Below are positions 1 through 10,859 of a DNA stretch of 64,000 nt, piece by piece. The notes beneath the pieces are model-generated. The model made no database searches and was not told where the DNA came from. It saw only the letters and a list, made by a program, of their open reading frames with translations. Location: the NCBI GenBank assembly GCA_037903355.1, contig JBAJFE010000038.1:620001-684000 (forward strand), read 5' to 3'. The position numbers were made by a program, and so were the translations under genes. Within the stretch, counting starts at the first letter, position 1. Each line of letters begins with the position of its first letter. This DNA is from Trichuris trichiura. Lineage: Eukaryota; Nematoda; Enoplea; Trichinellida; Trichuridae.

Positions 1-2
1 TC

Positions 3-794
3 ATTGATTGTGGGCCTTCGCGGTTCGCGGTGTGGCGGCCCCTGAGACTTCAGACCAGCGCGGACGTGATAGAGCAACTAGAAAGCGTCTTCTGCGAGCG
101 AGGGGCTCCCGAAGAGTTGCTCTTGGATAATGACACTGCCTTCCGAAGCCGATCGTTCGCCGCCTTTGCCGCTCGTTGGGGAGTGCGACTGCGTTTCAGC
201 TGCGCATACGTCCCTTCGGGTAATGGCATCGCGGAGCGCTGCCATCGGTCTGTCAAGGTAATCGCCGCGCGAAAGGGATGCTCGATACCGGAGGCCGTCT
301 ATCTCTACAACGTCGCTCCACGGGACGATTGCAGTGCGTCGTCGACGCCGGCTGCCGGAGTGTACCGGTACGACATGAGGATCCGCGACGTCGACAAGCT
401 GCCCGAAGAAGATCGCCGTGGCCCGGCGCCCTACGTCGTTGGAGAGAAGGTGTGGGTGAAACCGTCCGAAGCTCGTTGCGTCTCCAGGTATCATCGAGGG
501 ACAGTGACAGGAATTCCTTCCCGCCACGCTGCGGAAATTGATGGCATCCCGCGGCATGTGAGAGAATTGCGTCGTCGAGTGGAGCCAGAAGAGTCGCGCG
601 AACAAGCGCAGCCTGAAGACGACTCAGACGATGAACTCGTCCTCCACTTCGCCCAACCAAAAGTCCAGTCGATGCCTAAGGAAGAGAAGCCACTGACCAC
701 TTGTCCGATTGGAGAATTCGAGGCCCTGCCTGCCAGGTTAAAGCGTTCGTCGCGAGTGCGCAAGGCTCGGACGTGCGCCTGTTGTGACACTTGA
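3..794 (+). CDS. Retrotransposon integrase, C-terminal part of Pol (partial)
   Basis: This is the end of a Pol polyprotein open from the window edge to a stop at 792-794. The integrase core is recognisable: an aspartate at nt 6-8 (IDCGPSRF), a second in LLLDND at about nt 127-135, and a glutamate in GNGIAE near nt 232. Exactly 35 residues separate the last two, giving the DD35E triad of retroelement integrases, which insert element cDNA into chromosomes. A basic C-terminal region follows (VWVKP then HRGTVTGI), of the kind that contacts DNA or chromatin, and then an acidic tail. No frameshift or stop is seen, so this part could be functional. There is no start codon to choose because the reading frame is cut by the window. 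Confidence 0.88.
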   Translation: MDCGPSRFAVWRPLRLQTSADVIEQLESVFCERGAPEELLLDNDTAFRSRSFAAFAARWGVRLRFSCAYVPSGNGIAERCHRSVKVIAARKGCSIPEAVYLYNVAPRDDCSASSTPAAGVYRYDMRIRDVDKLPEEDRRGPAPYVVGEKVWVKPSEARCVSRYHRGTVTGIPSRHAAEIDGIPRHVRELRRRVEPEESREQAQPEDDSDDELVLHFAQPKVQSMPKEEKPLTTCPIGEFEALPARLKRSSRVRKARTCACCDT

Positions 795-807
795 GTGCCA
801 GGGGGAG

Positions 808-1101
808 TGTAGCGGAGCCTGCGCACGTCCGCGAGCCCAAAGCGGGCGCCAGGCGTTCGCGAGGGCGTATCGCTCAGGCAGGAGCGTAAACATTTTGCGA
901 CGCCGCCGGACGCGAGCGCCAGCCGCTGATCCTCGGCTCTGTGCCAGTGATCTGACTAACGCGCAGGCCAGGCAAAGAGAGATAAGGCAGTTGTTCGTTT
1001 GTGCTCGCTGCTGGTCGTCTGCGTTGTGTGCAAGCTGTCGTGTCGAAAGTAAAGCGTTTGGTAACGGATTTCTGTGTGAGCTTGCCACTGGGTTTTTTAC
1101 A
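808..1101 (+). repeat. Candidate 3' LTR
   Basis: The sequence begins TGTAGCGGAGCC directly after the purine tract 801-807, as an LTR does after the plus-strand priming site. A TTTTTTACA end at about 1101 would give a 294-bp LTR with TG/CA termini. A later end near 1129 is also possible. Without the 5' LTR or the target duplication the end cannot be fixed. Confidence 0.55.
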
Positions 1102-1229
1102 CAAGGACAACGATCGGTCAAGGCAAACAATTAAAGCCATTGTGCCTTTCCGCTTCTCTTCATGAAGGTGAATAACGTTTGACAAATTCTTACGTAAAGC
1201 AAAAATAAATATAAAGTTAACTACGTTGT

Positions 1230-1263
1230 AAGATTGAACTGAACTGCCGTTCAGTTCAATCTT
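1230..1263. repeat. Perfect inverted repeat, 15-bp stem with TGCC loop
   Basis: The left arm AAGATTGAACTGAAC (1230-1244) is the exact reverse complement of 1249-1263, separated by four bases. It lies about 130 bp beyond the presumed LTR end. Such a perfect stem is unexpected by chance, but no gene is adjacent to give it a role. Confidence 0.7.
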
Positions 1264-2934
1264 AAAATTTCCGGTGAATAACGAATGCAATGAAGGCCAA
1301 GCTCGTTGAGCTCCGTTCAGTTTGCAAGCAGAGCATGAGAGGAGTGATAAGGAGCGCAGATTTTACTCTAATATTATATTGGCGTACTTGTACAGAGCTT
1401 CATTTTCAGTATAAGAAAAATAAGTTATGATTATGAAAATAAGGCCTGTGCTTAATACAAATTATGAAAACAGAAATTACTAGCAGACACTTAAAAGCCA
1501 TACCTGCCTTGATTAACAGAACATGGTGCATTTAAGCAGAGCTCATCGGAACTGTAAGTTATGGAGTCCATGAAGGAGCAGAGGATAATAGGAACTGACT
1601 TTGAGTAAATGGAAGTCTAAACTGAATTACAATTATCAATTACCTTTTCGTACAGGAAACAGTTACATTTTCCGTTCGTTTGTGCCCTTTCGCTGGTTAT
1701 GTTGAAAAGCTGCAATAGTCGCGATGGATTTTCGAGACTGCATAAAACTGAAGACTTGTAATCCCTGTGACTCAACCTTACCGTAGTAATCTCGCCGTTT
1801 AAAAGTGAAAATGCATTTTGTCTGGCGGCAGTTAAGGTACAAACGCAAACGCTGAAGCAAGTTTACTGACTTTGTACTAAATTTAGGTATAAAATTTTTC
1901 TATGATTATGACGGCAGCAAATGAATCAAACTGCCTGAGCCAATGAAGGACAGCAGCTAATTCATTGTGGACAAGTAAAGCAAGCTGCTAAGTTGTGCAC
2001 GTCCTAATGGATTACCAAGCGCGCGAGGTCATTAAGCTTCCCAAGGCGCCAAACAGGCATTAGCGCGGAATCAAGCATGACTCAACACTGTCTTGGGGTT
2101 GGGTGATGAAAATGAGCCACTATCGCGTGCTTCGTTGGAACAGATCCATAAAATATGCAAGCTCATCAATGTCCCACTGTATGTGATGCCATGAGCAATC
2201 GATGAGAACCATTATACGTTTGTGGCATTCTTGAAAACTAGGTTTCGCTTTTGCATAATTCATGTCACAAATGGAAGGCTGAGATAAAAGACTTATTGTC
2301 AGCGAAGATGATTAGATCGAACTGATTATTATAATGAACAATAGCACTGGATTTACTTACAAATAAGCAGTAAACTCTATTTGCTCAAGAACTATCTTCT
2401 GGCAGGTATAGATTAGAAGACTGCCGTTCCGCTGAAGATTCCCCGGCTCAGTACTAACATATCGTGCCTCACAGGATGCAGTTTCGCGTGAGTTACATTC
2501 TTTGTGTCCATCCGTGCATTGTTGCTCGCTTAATCAGAGGAATTTAACCTAAAAAAGCGTCAGCGTAAAAAGATAAGCATTTCACAGAGAAGCGATTTCT
2601 GTGAAACGACTTTAAATAAGGCAAAAATGTTGGACAGCCGTGTGTATCTTACATATGACCACTTATCTTCTGAGGAATGCGCAATTACTATCCTTTGGAA
2701 TTGACCTGAACAGAGCAGACTTTTTTGCTTTGCGTGTTAATCTTCTGCATAAAAATTTGAGTTTTTTAACCGCCTTATGTTTTTGTTTAACTGAGACAGC
2801 CTGAAGACTACATCTTTTGGAATGTCTTGACGAAACTACATTGTACTTGAAATTGTTTTACTAACCGTTTGTTACTGCTCAGCAACTCTGAAATTTGTGA
2901 CAGCCAAAAATCGCAAAATCTGTAATAGATTCAG

Positions 2935-2955
2935 TATATATATATATATATATAT
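2935..2955. repeat. (TA)n microsatellite
   Basis: About ten uninterrupted TA units. Confidence 0.9.
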
Positions 2956-3705
2956 CCCGCTTTTTGATACTTAAACGTTCAGTCGAGCATTGATTAGAAC
3001 TCACTGTGCATATATGTTACTTACGGTGCGAGACCCATTATTGGTGTCAAGCTTTTCTTCCGGAACTTCCTGATCCACCCAAAACCTGTCCTCTGTTTAA
3101 GATAGTATCATACTTTACTGAAGCCGAGCATGGCAAAAACATTTCCAATGGCCAGCTCAAAATACCACATTTGCATAAAACGCGCTTCACAAAGCAGTTG
3201 CAGTGCTTTCGATTTGTAAGACATTTAAACGAACAAAATTTTCATGCCATAGCTCAGCACATGAGACATGCATTTCCCAATTCCTCAATTCAGCTGTATA
3301 CAGATACAGGCTAGATTCACGATAGCTGGCCGTCTTGGAACAGGCTGAATGCAAAGTAAGCCTTAAAATCTGAAAATTTCCGTGCCTATTTATTAAAAGT
3401 CACCTTTCAAAAAAAGAGGACCAATTACATCTTCTTCACAGTCACACTTTCCATTGTTAATTGTGTTCTCTGCTTTTTCTCTTTCCTTATAATTACACGC
3501 ATTGACAGCATTTTTGAAACGTTCTTCAATTTTCGGGAACATGTATTCATGAAAACGAAACAATGATCAGCTGGTGGTTAGTCACTTTTGTAGCCAGAAA
3601 AGCACAATATTGAATGCACAAAGCGAATACGATTAACTCCCTAGATAACTAATCACGCTTAAATTTTATGGAGTCAGTAAAAAATGGGTTTTGATTTGCC
3701 TTTGG

Positions 3706-3938
3706 GGATACTGTGCCTTAGCCGCCCCACCGTGTGAGAAATGCAGGTTCCTTTTTGGCAAGCATGTCTTTAACTTGTTGAACCTTTATTGGAGAGCACG
3801 CCGGGTATCTTTTTTTGCCTTTATCCAAATCTAAGCCAAGACATAAGCCTTATGTTTAGGCTTACGCTTAGGTAAGGGCAGGACAAGATGGCCAGCAAAC
3901 TTATGGTATGATAGCGAGGCGCCCAGGAGACAAGATCC
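3706..3938 (+). mobile_element. MITE family A, copy 1 (carries TTAGGC-like hexamers)
   Basis: This is one of three homologous copies of about 230 bp in the window; the others are at 11974-12208 (inverted) and 55804-56031. It ends in GACAAGATCC, and its left end GGATACTGTG is a diverged form of the inverse. A shared core contains CATAAGCCTTATG, a short perfect palindrome, followed by TTTAGGCTTACGCTTAGG, which are variants of the nematode telomere hexamer. Short similar sequences flank it (CCTTTGG and CCTTTAGG), compatible with a 7-8 bp target duplication. It has no coding capacity. A non-autonomous DNA transposon is inferred. Confidence 0.75.
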
Positions 3939-5463
3939 CTTTAGGTTGTTGGTTAGTTCAGTATAATTGCTATCTCCTTGAGTTAATCCCATACTACCGC
4001 TGCAACCCAATTGCACTTTAGTACCAGTCATTTGCGCCAAAAGATGATGACATGGGGCACTACGGCTGTTAGTCAACACTTCACTGACTTCTATTCTTAA
4101 TAATTATGAACAACACACGTCTTTACGCATTCGTTGGGACGGTCAGAATCTCATGGTAGGGTAACCTTTTCCAGGGAAAATGCTAGATACAGTCACTAAG
4201 AAATTGCACAGTTACGGAAGGCTTTTGTCAGCAAAGTGTCAATAAACACTTGATGATCGAAGGAAGAATGATTCTACAAGTGAGTTCATATGAGCATTAC
4301 GACTTAATTTGATTGTTAGACGGGCATCAGTTTGTCCAGTTACACCATTGCGATTTGCAATCAGTAATTTAAGAATACTTCAGCTAAACAACTCAACTGT
4401 TGCCATAACTCTCACTGGTGCTTATACTAGCGTTTACAGAGGAATTAGAAGGGCCAACTTTGCCCAGTTTTAGAATACGGTTAGCATGTTGAGCCTGTAA
4501 CTTGTCGCACGCGTTATTTTCGAAAACACTGTTTCCGTCTTGAACTTGCCAGCAATCTTTAGCAAAGTCAGTGGTGAAATATAGCTCTTACGACCAATGC
4601 CTTATCTATAGGACTTTAGAGGAACAACTTATAGTTACGCGTTGCTAAGAAACGTATCAGATGATGTCAGTCAAATAGTTTGGCTCATTCAAGTGGGCAC
4701 ATGAAATTCAATTTACTTGTTAGCGCGAGATACCGTGTTACCATGCAGCAATACTTCAGCTTTGATATCATACGCCGAAGTTCTTATTACAAGATATTTC
4801 TTTATGAAAATGAAGTGCACGTATTATCGCTGACCGGCAAACAAGTCAATTCTCCCTTTGCTTTACGCTCCCCTTTAGATGATATCCATAAGGTGTAGAG
4901 TGCACTGGTAAGTCGCTAGTCTGTGTTTCCAGAAGTCTTGAGAGCATGTTAGGCAAGTTATTGGCTCAAATTAATCCTGCATTCATTAGCTCGGGTTAGC
5001 AGTGGAAACTCAAAGATCGAAGTTTTATAATTGTAGCCATTACCAGTTGGCAGAGCGAAGTCAGCAGCCTTGGCAAACAACTCACCGCCTGGTGGGACAG
5101 TTCGTAAACTTAACAATTTGCATGGTAATTTGCAGTCCTGCTACGAAATGTTCAAAAGCATGCATGTTGCCTCCACATTTGATATAAGAAAGCAGTTATC
5201 GCCTGCTGGTTCTCGCTGTTGGCACATTGGTAAAGTAGATGCAGTCATCGTTATAAATTCAATACTCATGAAATTCGAAAGCGACTTGCAGTCAGTTCGC
5301 TAGTACACGATCAATGATCACAACGTAATTTTGAACGCTATCCATATCTGTAGCTAACTTAAGACGACATTGTTACGTCGTCTTCAGGGTCACACTGAAC
5401 AAGTTAATGCAATATAGTGATCTTTTCTTCCACTTAAACAGATCACTTCCCTCGAATCAACGG
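3939..5463. other. No recognised gene
   Basis: Several short open frames occur (for example 4680-4898 on +), but none has a conserved motif or a coherent exon structure. Confidence 0.5.
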
Positions 5464-6540
5464 CTATTGAGGCAGTATCAGCAATTTGGCACTGCTAGAA
5501 GGATCAGATCGTTTGATAGCTTTGACATCACTACGCTTCACATGTGATGGAAATTCTTTTCCGTACCTGTCAAGGTAAGCTAAAAACGCGTATTTATCGA
5601 GGACCACTTCCAAGTACCGTTTAATTAGAGCCGTTGGTTGAAAGCGCAAAATAACCTTGCCTTTTGTAGCGAAAATAGCAAAAACCTTTTCACCACTTCT
5701 GAACCTCTTCCTTACAAAATTATGTTATGAAAACTTTACAAGAGATTTGCTTTAAGTTTCAGAGATCATAACTTCAGACTTTTGAGTAACCAGTCGCTAG
5801 CATTCGGTTCGCACAGCAGAACTCCATGAAGAAGCGAAATGTTACAGGTGCTTTACTCGACCTTTCCCATTGTTGCCTTGATGAACTTTCTAATAGTGTC
5901 ATCCTTTTTATGAGCAAGCCAAGTGCGCATTTTTTAACCTCTTACAAGCTGTGAGACGCAACAGTTTAAATGAAGGACTGGGAAGTGCAGTTGGTTGAAA
6001 TTTTGAATGAAACAACCGACAGTGGTTTGATTTGGTAGTGCAAGTGGTTTTAGCAAATTGAATGCTCAAATTAACATGTTTTTATCCCTTCCTAAAAACA
6101 GAAATACGGCATATTTTTGCATTTTCGTTCATTGGAACGCTTAAGCTTCACTGCTCCATCTTCACATTTCGTAGCAAAACAGCTATACCTTCTAATAAAC
6201 AATATTTGTGAGTAACAATGACAGAAAGTCTCTCACTCTTCAAGAATAGTTTGTAGTAAAGAAAATGATCTCTGAATATGCTTGTACGGCGTTTAGCGCA
6301 GTGTTGCTTGGTCCAAACAGTGGTTGAAAAGAAATAACGCCGCCAGGTTTTAATCTTAATATGATAGCTGAATCTGTGATATGGCATTTATATTTGCAGT
6401 CATACTCATGCCATCCTTCAGGCGTTAACATGGAATAAAGCTCCAAAAGTTTTTTCCTGATTTTTCCTTTGCAAAGTAATACATGCAAGAATCCAGGTTC
6501 GTCAGTGTCAGCCAGAAATGCCCATTCGATAGGAAAAACG
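5464..6540 (-). CDS. Candidate exons of an unrecognised minus-strand gene
   Basis: Two protein-like stretches lie on the minus strand. One (about 6540-6240) contains IEWAFLADTDEPGF and, further on, TPEGWHEYDCKYKCHIT. The other (about 5660 to a stop at 5464) contains LIKRYLEVVLDKYAFLAYL and ends AKLLILPQ. Their composition looks coding: mixed charged and hydrophobic residues without low complexity. I cannot place the splice sites joining them, find no convincing start codon, and recognise no family. They may be two exons of one gene, parts of two genes, or a decayed gene. Confidence 0.3.
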
Positions 6541-6544
6541 TGTT

Positions 6545-7218
6545 AGAATTTACTTGTAGCATTGAGGTAAGAACACCTCTAAGTAATTAACTGAAAAATT
6601 ACTGAGAAAATTCAAGCATAGTGCATAGTGAGGCTTTTCTTGTTAAAGCGCTGAGTTCCTTCATCCTCCTTGAAAACTTAGCTAATTTTATGAAACGTTT
6701 CAAAACTATGGTTATGCGGAAGTTGGCACTGTCAGCTTATGCTTGCAGAAAAGGTAATCTTTATTCACAAAAGAAAGACTTCTCAACGTGACTGTTACGT
6801 GCACCATTTCTTAGCCGCTTTCGATTACAAAACAAAAATAACTACAGTTAACTCATTGATCAAATGCGTTTAAACGTTTGCGCTAGCAAGTCATATCCGT
6901 ACAACAGTGAGCGCTGAAAAATGAAACTCTATCATTCTGCGGACAGCTGTGCATGATATATGAACACTTTATTGCCGACAATGCCAATGTTGTAGTGACA
7001 GTTTAATGACTCCTTGAATTTCTAATTTATGTCAATTTTTTACTGTTTCAAACTATTTGCGAAGTTCATCTGCCAACAGGAGCGTTCTTGCTTTTCTATG
7101 CTAACTTCTCAGAGAATTTGCTTGCTACCACTCGCAAACGTAGTTAATTATAGTTGGTTATACTGCTTCATACGGCTGCTTTATAATTCCATGCATGTTC
7201 TTCATGGTGAATTATTTA
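6545..7218. other. No recognised gene
   Basis: AT-rich with only short frames; nothing supportable was seen. Confidence 0.5.
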
Positions 7219-7434
7219 CGGTAGCACAACGTTTTAAAAAACTGATTTAATTACGCCGGAGCATTCAGGTCTACTCTTGGCCCGTCTTTAGCGGTAAAGA
7301 TAATGGAAATCAAGGTATATGGTTCTAAAGAGTTACAAGTTTGTTTCCACCATTTTTACCCCGCTGAAGACGGGCCAAGAGTAGACCTGAAAGCTGCAGC
7401 GTAATATGATCAGTTTTTAAAAGCAGGTGCTACC
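7219..7434. repeat. Foldback element with about 80-bp inverted arms
   Basis: The sequence 7219-7298 is the diverged reverse complement of the right arm ending near 7434. The best-matching block is AGGTCTACTCTTGGCCCGTC, near-identical in both arms. The arms include the module CCGTCTTCAGCGG (CCGTCTTTAGCGG on the left), which recurs in the foldback elements at 9759, 39632 and 58503. The outer parts, including a GGTAGCAC end, are more diverged than the inner stem. No one-sided tail or target duplication could be recognised, so this copy may be old or a related subtype. Confidence 0.8.
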
Positions 7435-7909
7435 TTAAATAATCTACCATGAAGACTTACGACCCATGCGAGATGCTAAGTATTCGAAGCGTTTGTGTTT
7501 TTTCCTAAAAGTTTATGCACGTCTGGTAAGGCGATAAAAATAAGTGCGCTACCTATAACCAATTGGACTCATTAATATTTAGGTCAATTTTGATAGACGA
7601 TTTTGAAGATTCGGATTTTTATGATGGCGTTTCTAAGTTCATGCTCTTTATACGGGATTGAAACCGTTAATTGTAACACAAATGAAAACGCAGTTTTTAG
7701 GGATTGATAAGCGCGCATTCGCGCGTTCTTACTAGCAACGAGGTAGTAAAAAGCTGTGAACTAACCAGATGAACGTTTAAAGAAACTGTTGCAATGGATA
7801 ACTGCTGTTTCAAGAGGGTTAACAAGTATATTTTCCAGGCAAACGACGCGCAACTGTAACTGAAGCCAAATTAAACTTAAACCACCCACTTGAGAAGCAA
7901 TGAGAATTG

Positions 7910-8404
7910 ATGGAAGTGACGCATTGGTTTCGCACTTTTATTCTGCTAATGAACATTATCTTAACCGAAGTTCTGAAATGCAACATCTGCTCTATTAGAG
8001 AAGGCATAGATCAGGCGGTGACTAGCGACAACTTGAGAATTGTTACAGATCTACGTCGGCCATACTGCAGAGGTGGACATGAAGAAATAGAATGCAACGG
8101 TTATCAAGACGCCTGCATCAAAATGGTAGTTTATTTGCTTGACGAAGGAAAGTACTGGTTGGCAAAAGGTTGCACGAATAGGATGCCATTTGTACCTGCT
8201 GGCTGCCATCAGACACAGACTGAAATGCAAGAGGTTGGAATGGATAGCTTACACCGACCAGGGCTTTTCCGGTCACTTAGTGGAACTGCAATGCAGGACG
8301 TGTGCATTTGTGAGACAAATAACTGCAATGCTTCTTTTCTGCCTGGCAGAAACATTTTTAAAATTTTTCTGCCAATGGCGTTGTTGTATGCGTGGTACTA
8401 TTAA
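7910..8404 (+). CDS. Ly6/uPAR-like three-finger protein, probably GPI-anchored
   Basis: A 164-residue protein encoded without introns. Residues 6-21 are a hydrophobic signal peptide (FILLMNIILTEV). The mature part starts KCNICS and holds cysteines at about 24, 27, 53, 62, 69, 88, 99, 132, 134 and 139, ending in CICETNNCN, the C-x-C-x4-CN signature of the Ly6 fold. A second hydrophobic stretch closes the protein (IFKIFLPMALLYAW), as in GPI-anchored members. Ly6 proteins are small extracellular domains at the cell surface, many of them receptor modulators; in nematodes they occur on neurons and other cells. The ligand cannot be predicted. The start is the first ATG in frame. The spacer between C99 and C132 is rather long for the fold. 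Confidence 0.8.
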   Translation: MEVTHWFRTFILLMNIILTEVLKCNICSIREGIDQAVTSDNLRIVTDLRRPYCRGGHEEIECNGYQDACIKMVVYLLDEGKYWLAKGCTNRMPFVPAGCHQTQTEMQEVGMDSLHRPGLFRSLSGTAMQDVCICETNNCNASFLPGRNIFKIFLPMALLYAWYY

Positions 8405-9744
8405 AATAGCCCAGTTTAGATTTATGTTAAACGTACTTATACTTTCCACTGTAAATCATGGTCAGTGCAGGTGAGGTAGTATTAAGTGAGGTAATGACTA
8501 ATCTTTCAAAACTTAGTACGCCAGCTTAAGCTTTAATACGCATTAACTCCTAGAAAATGCTTCTCTTTAAACGCACTTGCATTCTGCGAAACGCTTTTCT
8601 GAGACTTCTCAGTTTCTGTTCTGTAAAATGCACATGCGAATTAAAAATCATACCATCGTTTGCACTGTCGTTGAGAATCATAAATGTCATATAAAAATCC
8701 AACAGGCCAAACCCGTGAATCAGAAGATCAAATATGATAAAAATCTGCCCTGAAAATCTATAAACAGGCGATACTGACTGCATGGTACAAGTAGTTCTGG
8801 TGCAGCATGTGTTCGTACAAAGCATTTTCTGTTCACATGAGATTTTATCGGCTAGAAACTAAAAGGTGAGGTTCTCTATTTATGCGCGACATAAAAGCAC
8901 GCACTGACTACTATTTTAAATGACATTTGCTGACAAAAGCATCTGTTCAGCTGGGGCCGTAAAAGAGCACCTGGTCGAACTCAAACTTTCACAACCCTCC
9001 CTACTTTGCCATCAGTACCCATTTAGAAGATCCAATAACTGTAAGCTAGGACCAACGAAATGAATCAGTACAGACAGAGTCAGCAAAATGCCATCGTTCA
9101 ATATACAACAAGATGAACCAACAGCAGGAAACAATACATGACATAGTAGAAGGCAAAGAGGCCCATAGCAGCAAAAAGAATAGCGGAGAAACAAATGGGC
9201 TGAATCAAGTGGGATGAAGTAACAACTGCAGCTGAAGCCCAGAAAACTAATGCAAATGGCCACGCAAACGACCAATGAATGAACTGACAAAACGTATTGG
9301 CATTGGAGTAACGGCAATAGTTTTAGCGCAATGAATTTGGGAAGTTGGACGAACGGCCGCAAACGGACGGCAATGAACCGATGGAGATAAACCAAGAAGG
9401 TTGAAAATCAAACTAAAGGATCCGATGGGTGGAGAGTTAATTAAGAGCAATTATCCGTCCACAGCAAGGAACGATGGAGAATCACGGCCAGAGTAGAAAT
9501 GAAGGAACGTTATGCCGCCATCTAGGGCAAAGTAAATCCAGGGTCGGTGGCGAAGTATAAGCGTTCACTGTGTCCGAGACGCGGTGCTGCGAAGAGAAAG
9601 CTACGGTAAACTGAACGTTGCGGCAAAGTGAAACACACCCTAAAATTTTCCCGCTTCAAAAAACTTTCAGGTCTGATTTCGCCAGTTTTGGGTACTCATC
9701 ATTAGAATTGCTGATGAAAGAAAGGTAATTAGGAGAAAATAATC
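8405..9744. other. No recognised gene
   Basis: Minus-strand open frames at 8550-8825 and 9012-9395 are leucine/cysteine-rich or featureless, show no family motif and no splice context, and are not called. The part 9000-9640 is richer in G+C than its surroundings and may be an old repeat, but I found no second copy in the window. Confidence 0.5.
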
Positions 9745-9758
9745 ACTTTCATGTAGTT

Positions 9759-10410
9759 CATATTGAAAGTATCTTTATTACGGATTCTCCCGTTGAGACG
9801 TAAAATAAAAAGATTTTTTCTTTTCGGTGCTTTCGGGTCTTTCGCGACCCGTCTTCAGCGGTGAGATTATGTGTAGTGCGTGGGGGAAGGGGGGGGGTAC
9901 CATTCATCTTCCATCGCTTTCCGTGGTTTTAAAACGAGAGTTTAAAGATTTTAAAGTTTTTCTTCTTTGCTGCTCCCTTGGCAGATGACACGCAAAAATG
10001 CAAAACTGGACATACTATAAATCAGAGTTGACATATATTGGAAAAAAGGTTTAAATCACTAACTTTTTTGGAACAAATGGTCAAAAATGGAAGAAAAAAC
10101 TAGAAGCTCGCCTAAATACACGGACAAATTTCCCTACAAGAATACAGGAGTAAGAAAATCGCAGCTGACAGACAAAGAAGAAAAACTTTAAAATCTTTAA
10201 ACTCTCGTTTTAAAACCACGGAAAGCGATGGAAGATGAATGGTACCCCACGCACTACACATAATCTCACCGCTGAAGACGGGTCGCGAAAGACCCGAGAG
10301 CTCCGAAAAGAAAAAATCTTTTTATTGTACGTCTCAACGGGAGAATCCGTAATAAAGATACTTTCAATATGAAAACACATACTCCCGTACCAAAGCATCA
10401 TGTTTTCAAG
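9759..10410 (+). mobile_element. Foldback family B, copy 1 (longest), with 14-bp direct repeats
   Basis: A 652-bp insertion flanked by the identical 14-mer ACTTTCATGTAGTT (9745-9758 and 10411-10424). It consists of two inverted arms of about 215 bp, near-perfect complements (9759-9975 and about 10160-10373), around a non-repeated middle. The 5' end carries CTTTATTACGG and then TCCCGTTGA, and the arms contain CGACCCGTCTTCAGCGGTG. A tail of about 37 bp follows the right arm only and includes CCCGTACCAAAGCATCATG and TTTTCAAG. The tail recurs on one side only in copies at 50912, 58308 and 58503, and in diverged form at 53559. There is no coding capacity. Confidence 0.88.
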
Positions 10411-10654
10411 ACTTTCATGTAGTTTGATGAATTATTACGGAGTAAATCCGATTGAAATTTTAAAAAACCGTTTTATTCCTGAAGCTTTCAGGCTGCGCAT
10501 GTCCTCTCTTCTGTGGTCCCGTACCACGAAGTTATATTTTCAAAATGATCACTTTACCCTGTTAATCAGTAACGGTTTCAGTAGTAATGTACAATTGCTT
10601 AACAAAATAACTGCTTTAACTCCATTTTATAAAAAATGCGCAAAACGTGTAAAT

Positions 10655-10851
10655 CAGTGTTTTTCAAGGCTGAGCTCACCACCGCGCTCCTGTTTGGGCT
10701 CTGAGCTCGCCACCGCCCCCTGCGCATAATCGTTCTTTGTAAAAAGATGCAAAGGTGAAGAGGGGCATTTTTCGGCGACTTTCATGTCAGCTTGGTATTC
10801 TCTGACGCTTTCAGGCCACGGGGGCGCACCGCCTCCCTATGAGAAACACTG
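10655..10851. mobile_element. hAT-type MITE with 8-bp target duplication
   Basis: A 197-bp element with terminal inverted repeats CAGTGTTTTTCA and TGAGAAACACTG. It is flanked by GTGTAAAT (10647-10654) and GTGTAAAC (10852-10859), an 8-bp duplication with one mismatch. CAGTGTTTCTCA-like ends and 8-bp duplications are characteristic of hAT DNA transposons. The interior has no open frame of note, so it is non-autonomous. Confidence 0.82.
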
Positions 10852-10859
10852 GTGTAAAC

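Larger units (their letters stand above)
1..1101 (+). mobile_element. 3' part of a Ty3/gypsy-type LTR retrotransposon
   Basis: The window opens inside a retroelement. The coding part ends at 794, a purine run follows at 801-807, and a TG...CA sequence resembling a 3' LTR starts at 808. The stretch is much richer in G+C than the remaining 63 kb, which makes its limits visible by eye. The 5' LTR, gag, protease, reverse transcriptase and left target duplication lie outside the window, so intactness cannot be judged. Ty3/gypsy is inferred from integrase as the last pol domain and from its DD35E spacing; BEL/Pao elements share that order, so the superfamily is likely but not proven. Confidence 0.85.
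1130..3705. other. AT-rich stretch without a recognised gene
   Basis: Only short open frames are present and none resembles a known protein or carries convincing splice signals. Apart from the hairpin at 1230-1263, the one visible structure is an uninterrupted (TA)n run at 2935-2955. Confidence 0.6.

Noticed and set aside
3831..4079. Minus-strand frame ending KPKHKAYVLA
   Set aside because: Same repeat-derived tail from MITE family A.
6148..6387. Second minus-strand frame overlapping the candidate exon at 6240-6540
   Set aside because: Arg/Lys/Phe-rich shadow of the better frame; no independent support.
9012..9395. Open frame of 127 codons on the minus strand
   Set aside because: Leucine- and cysteine-rich from biased base composition; no start context, splice sites or family motif.
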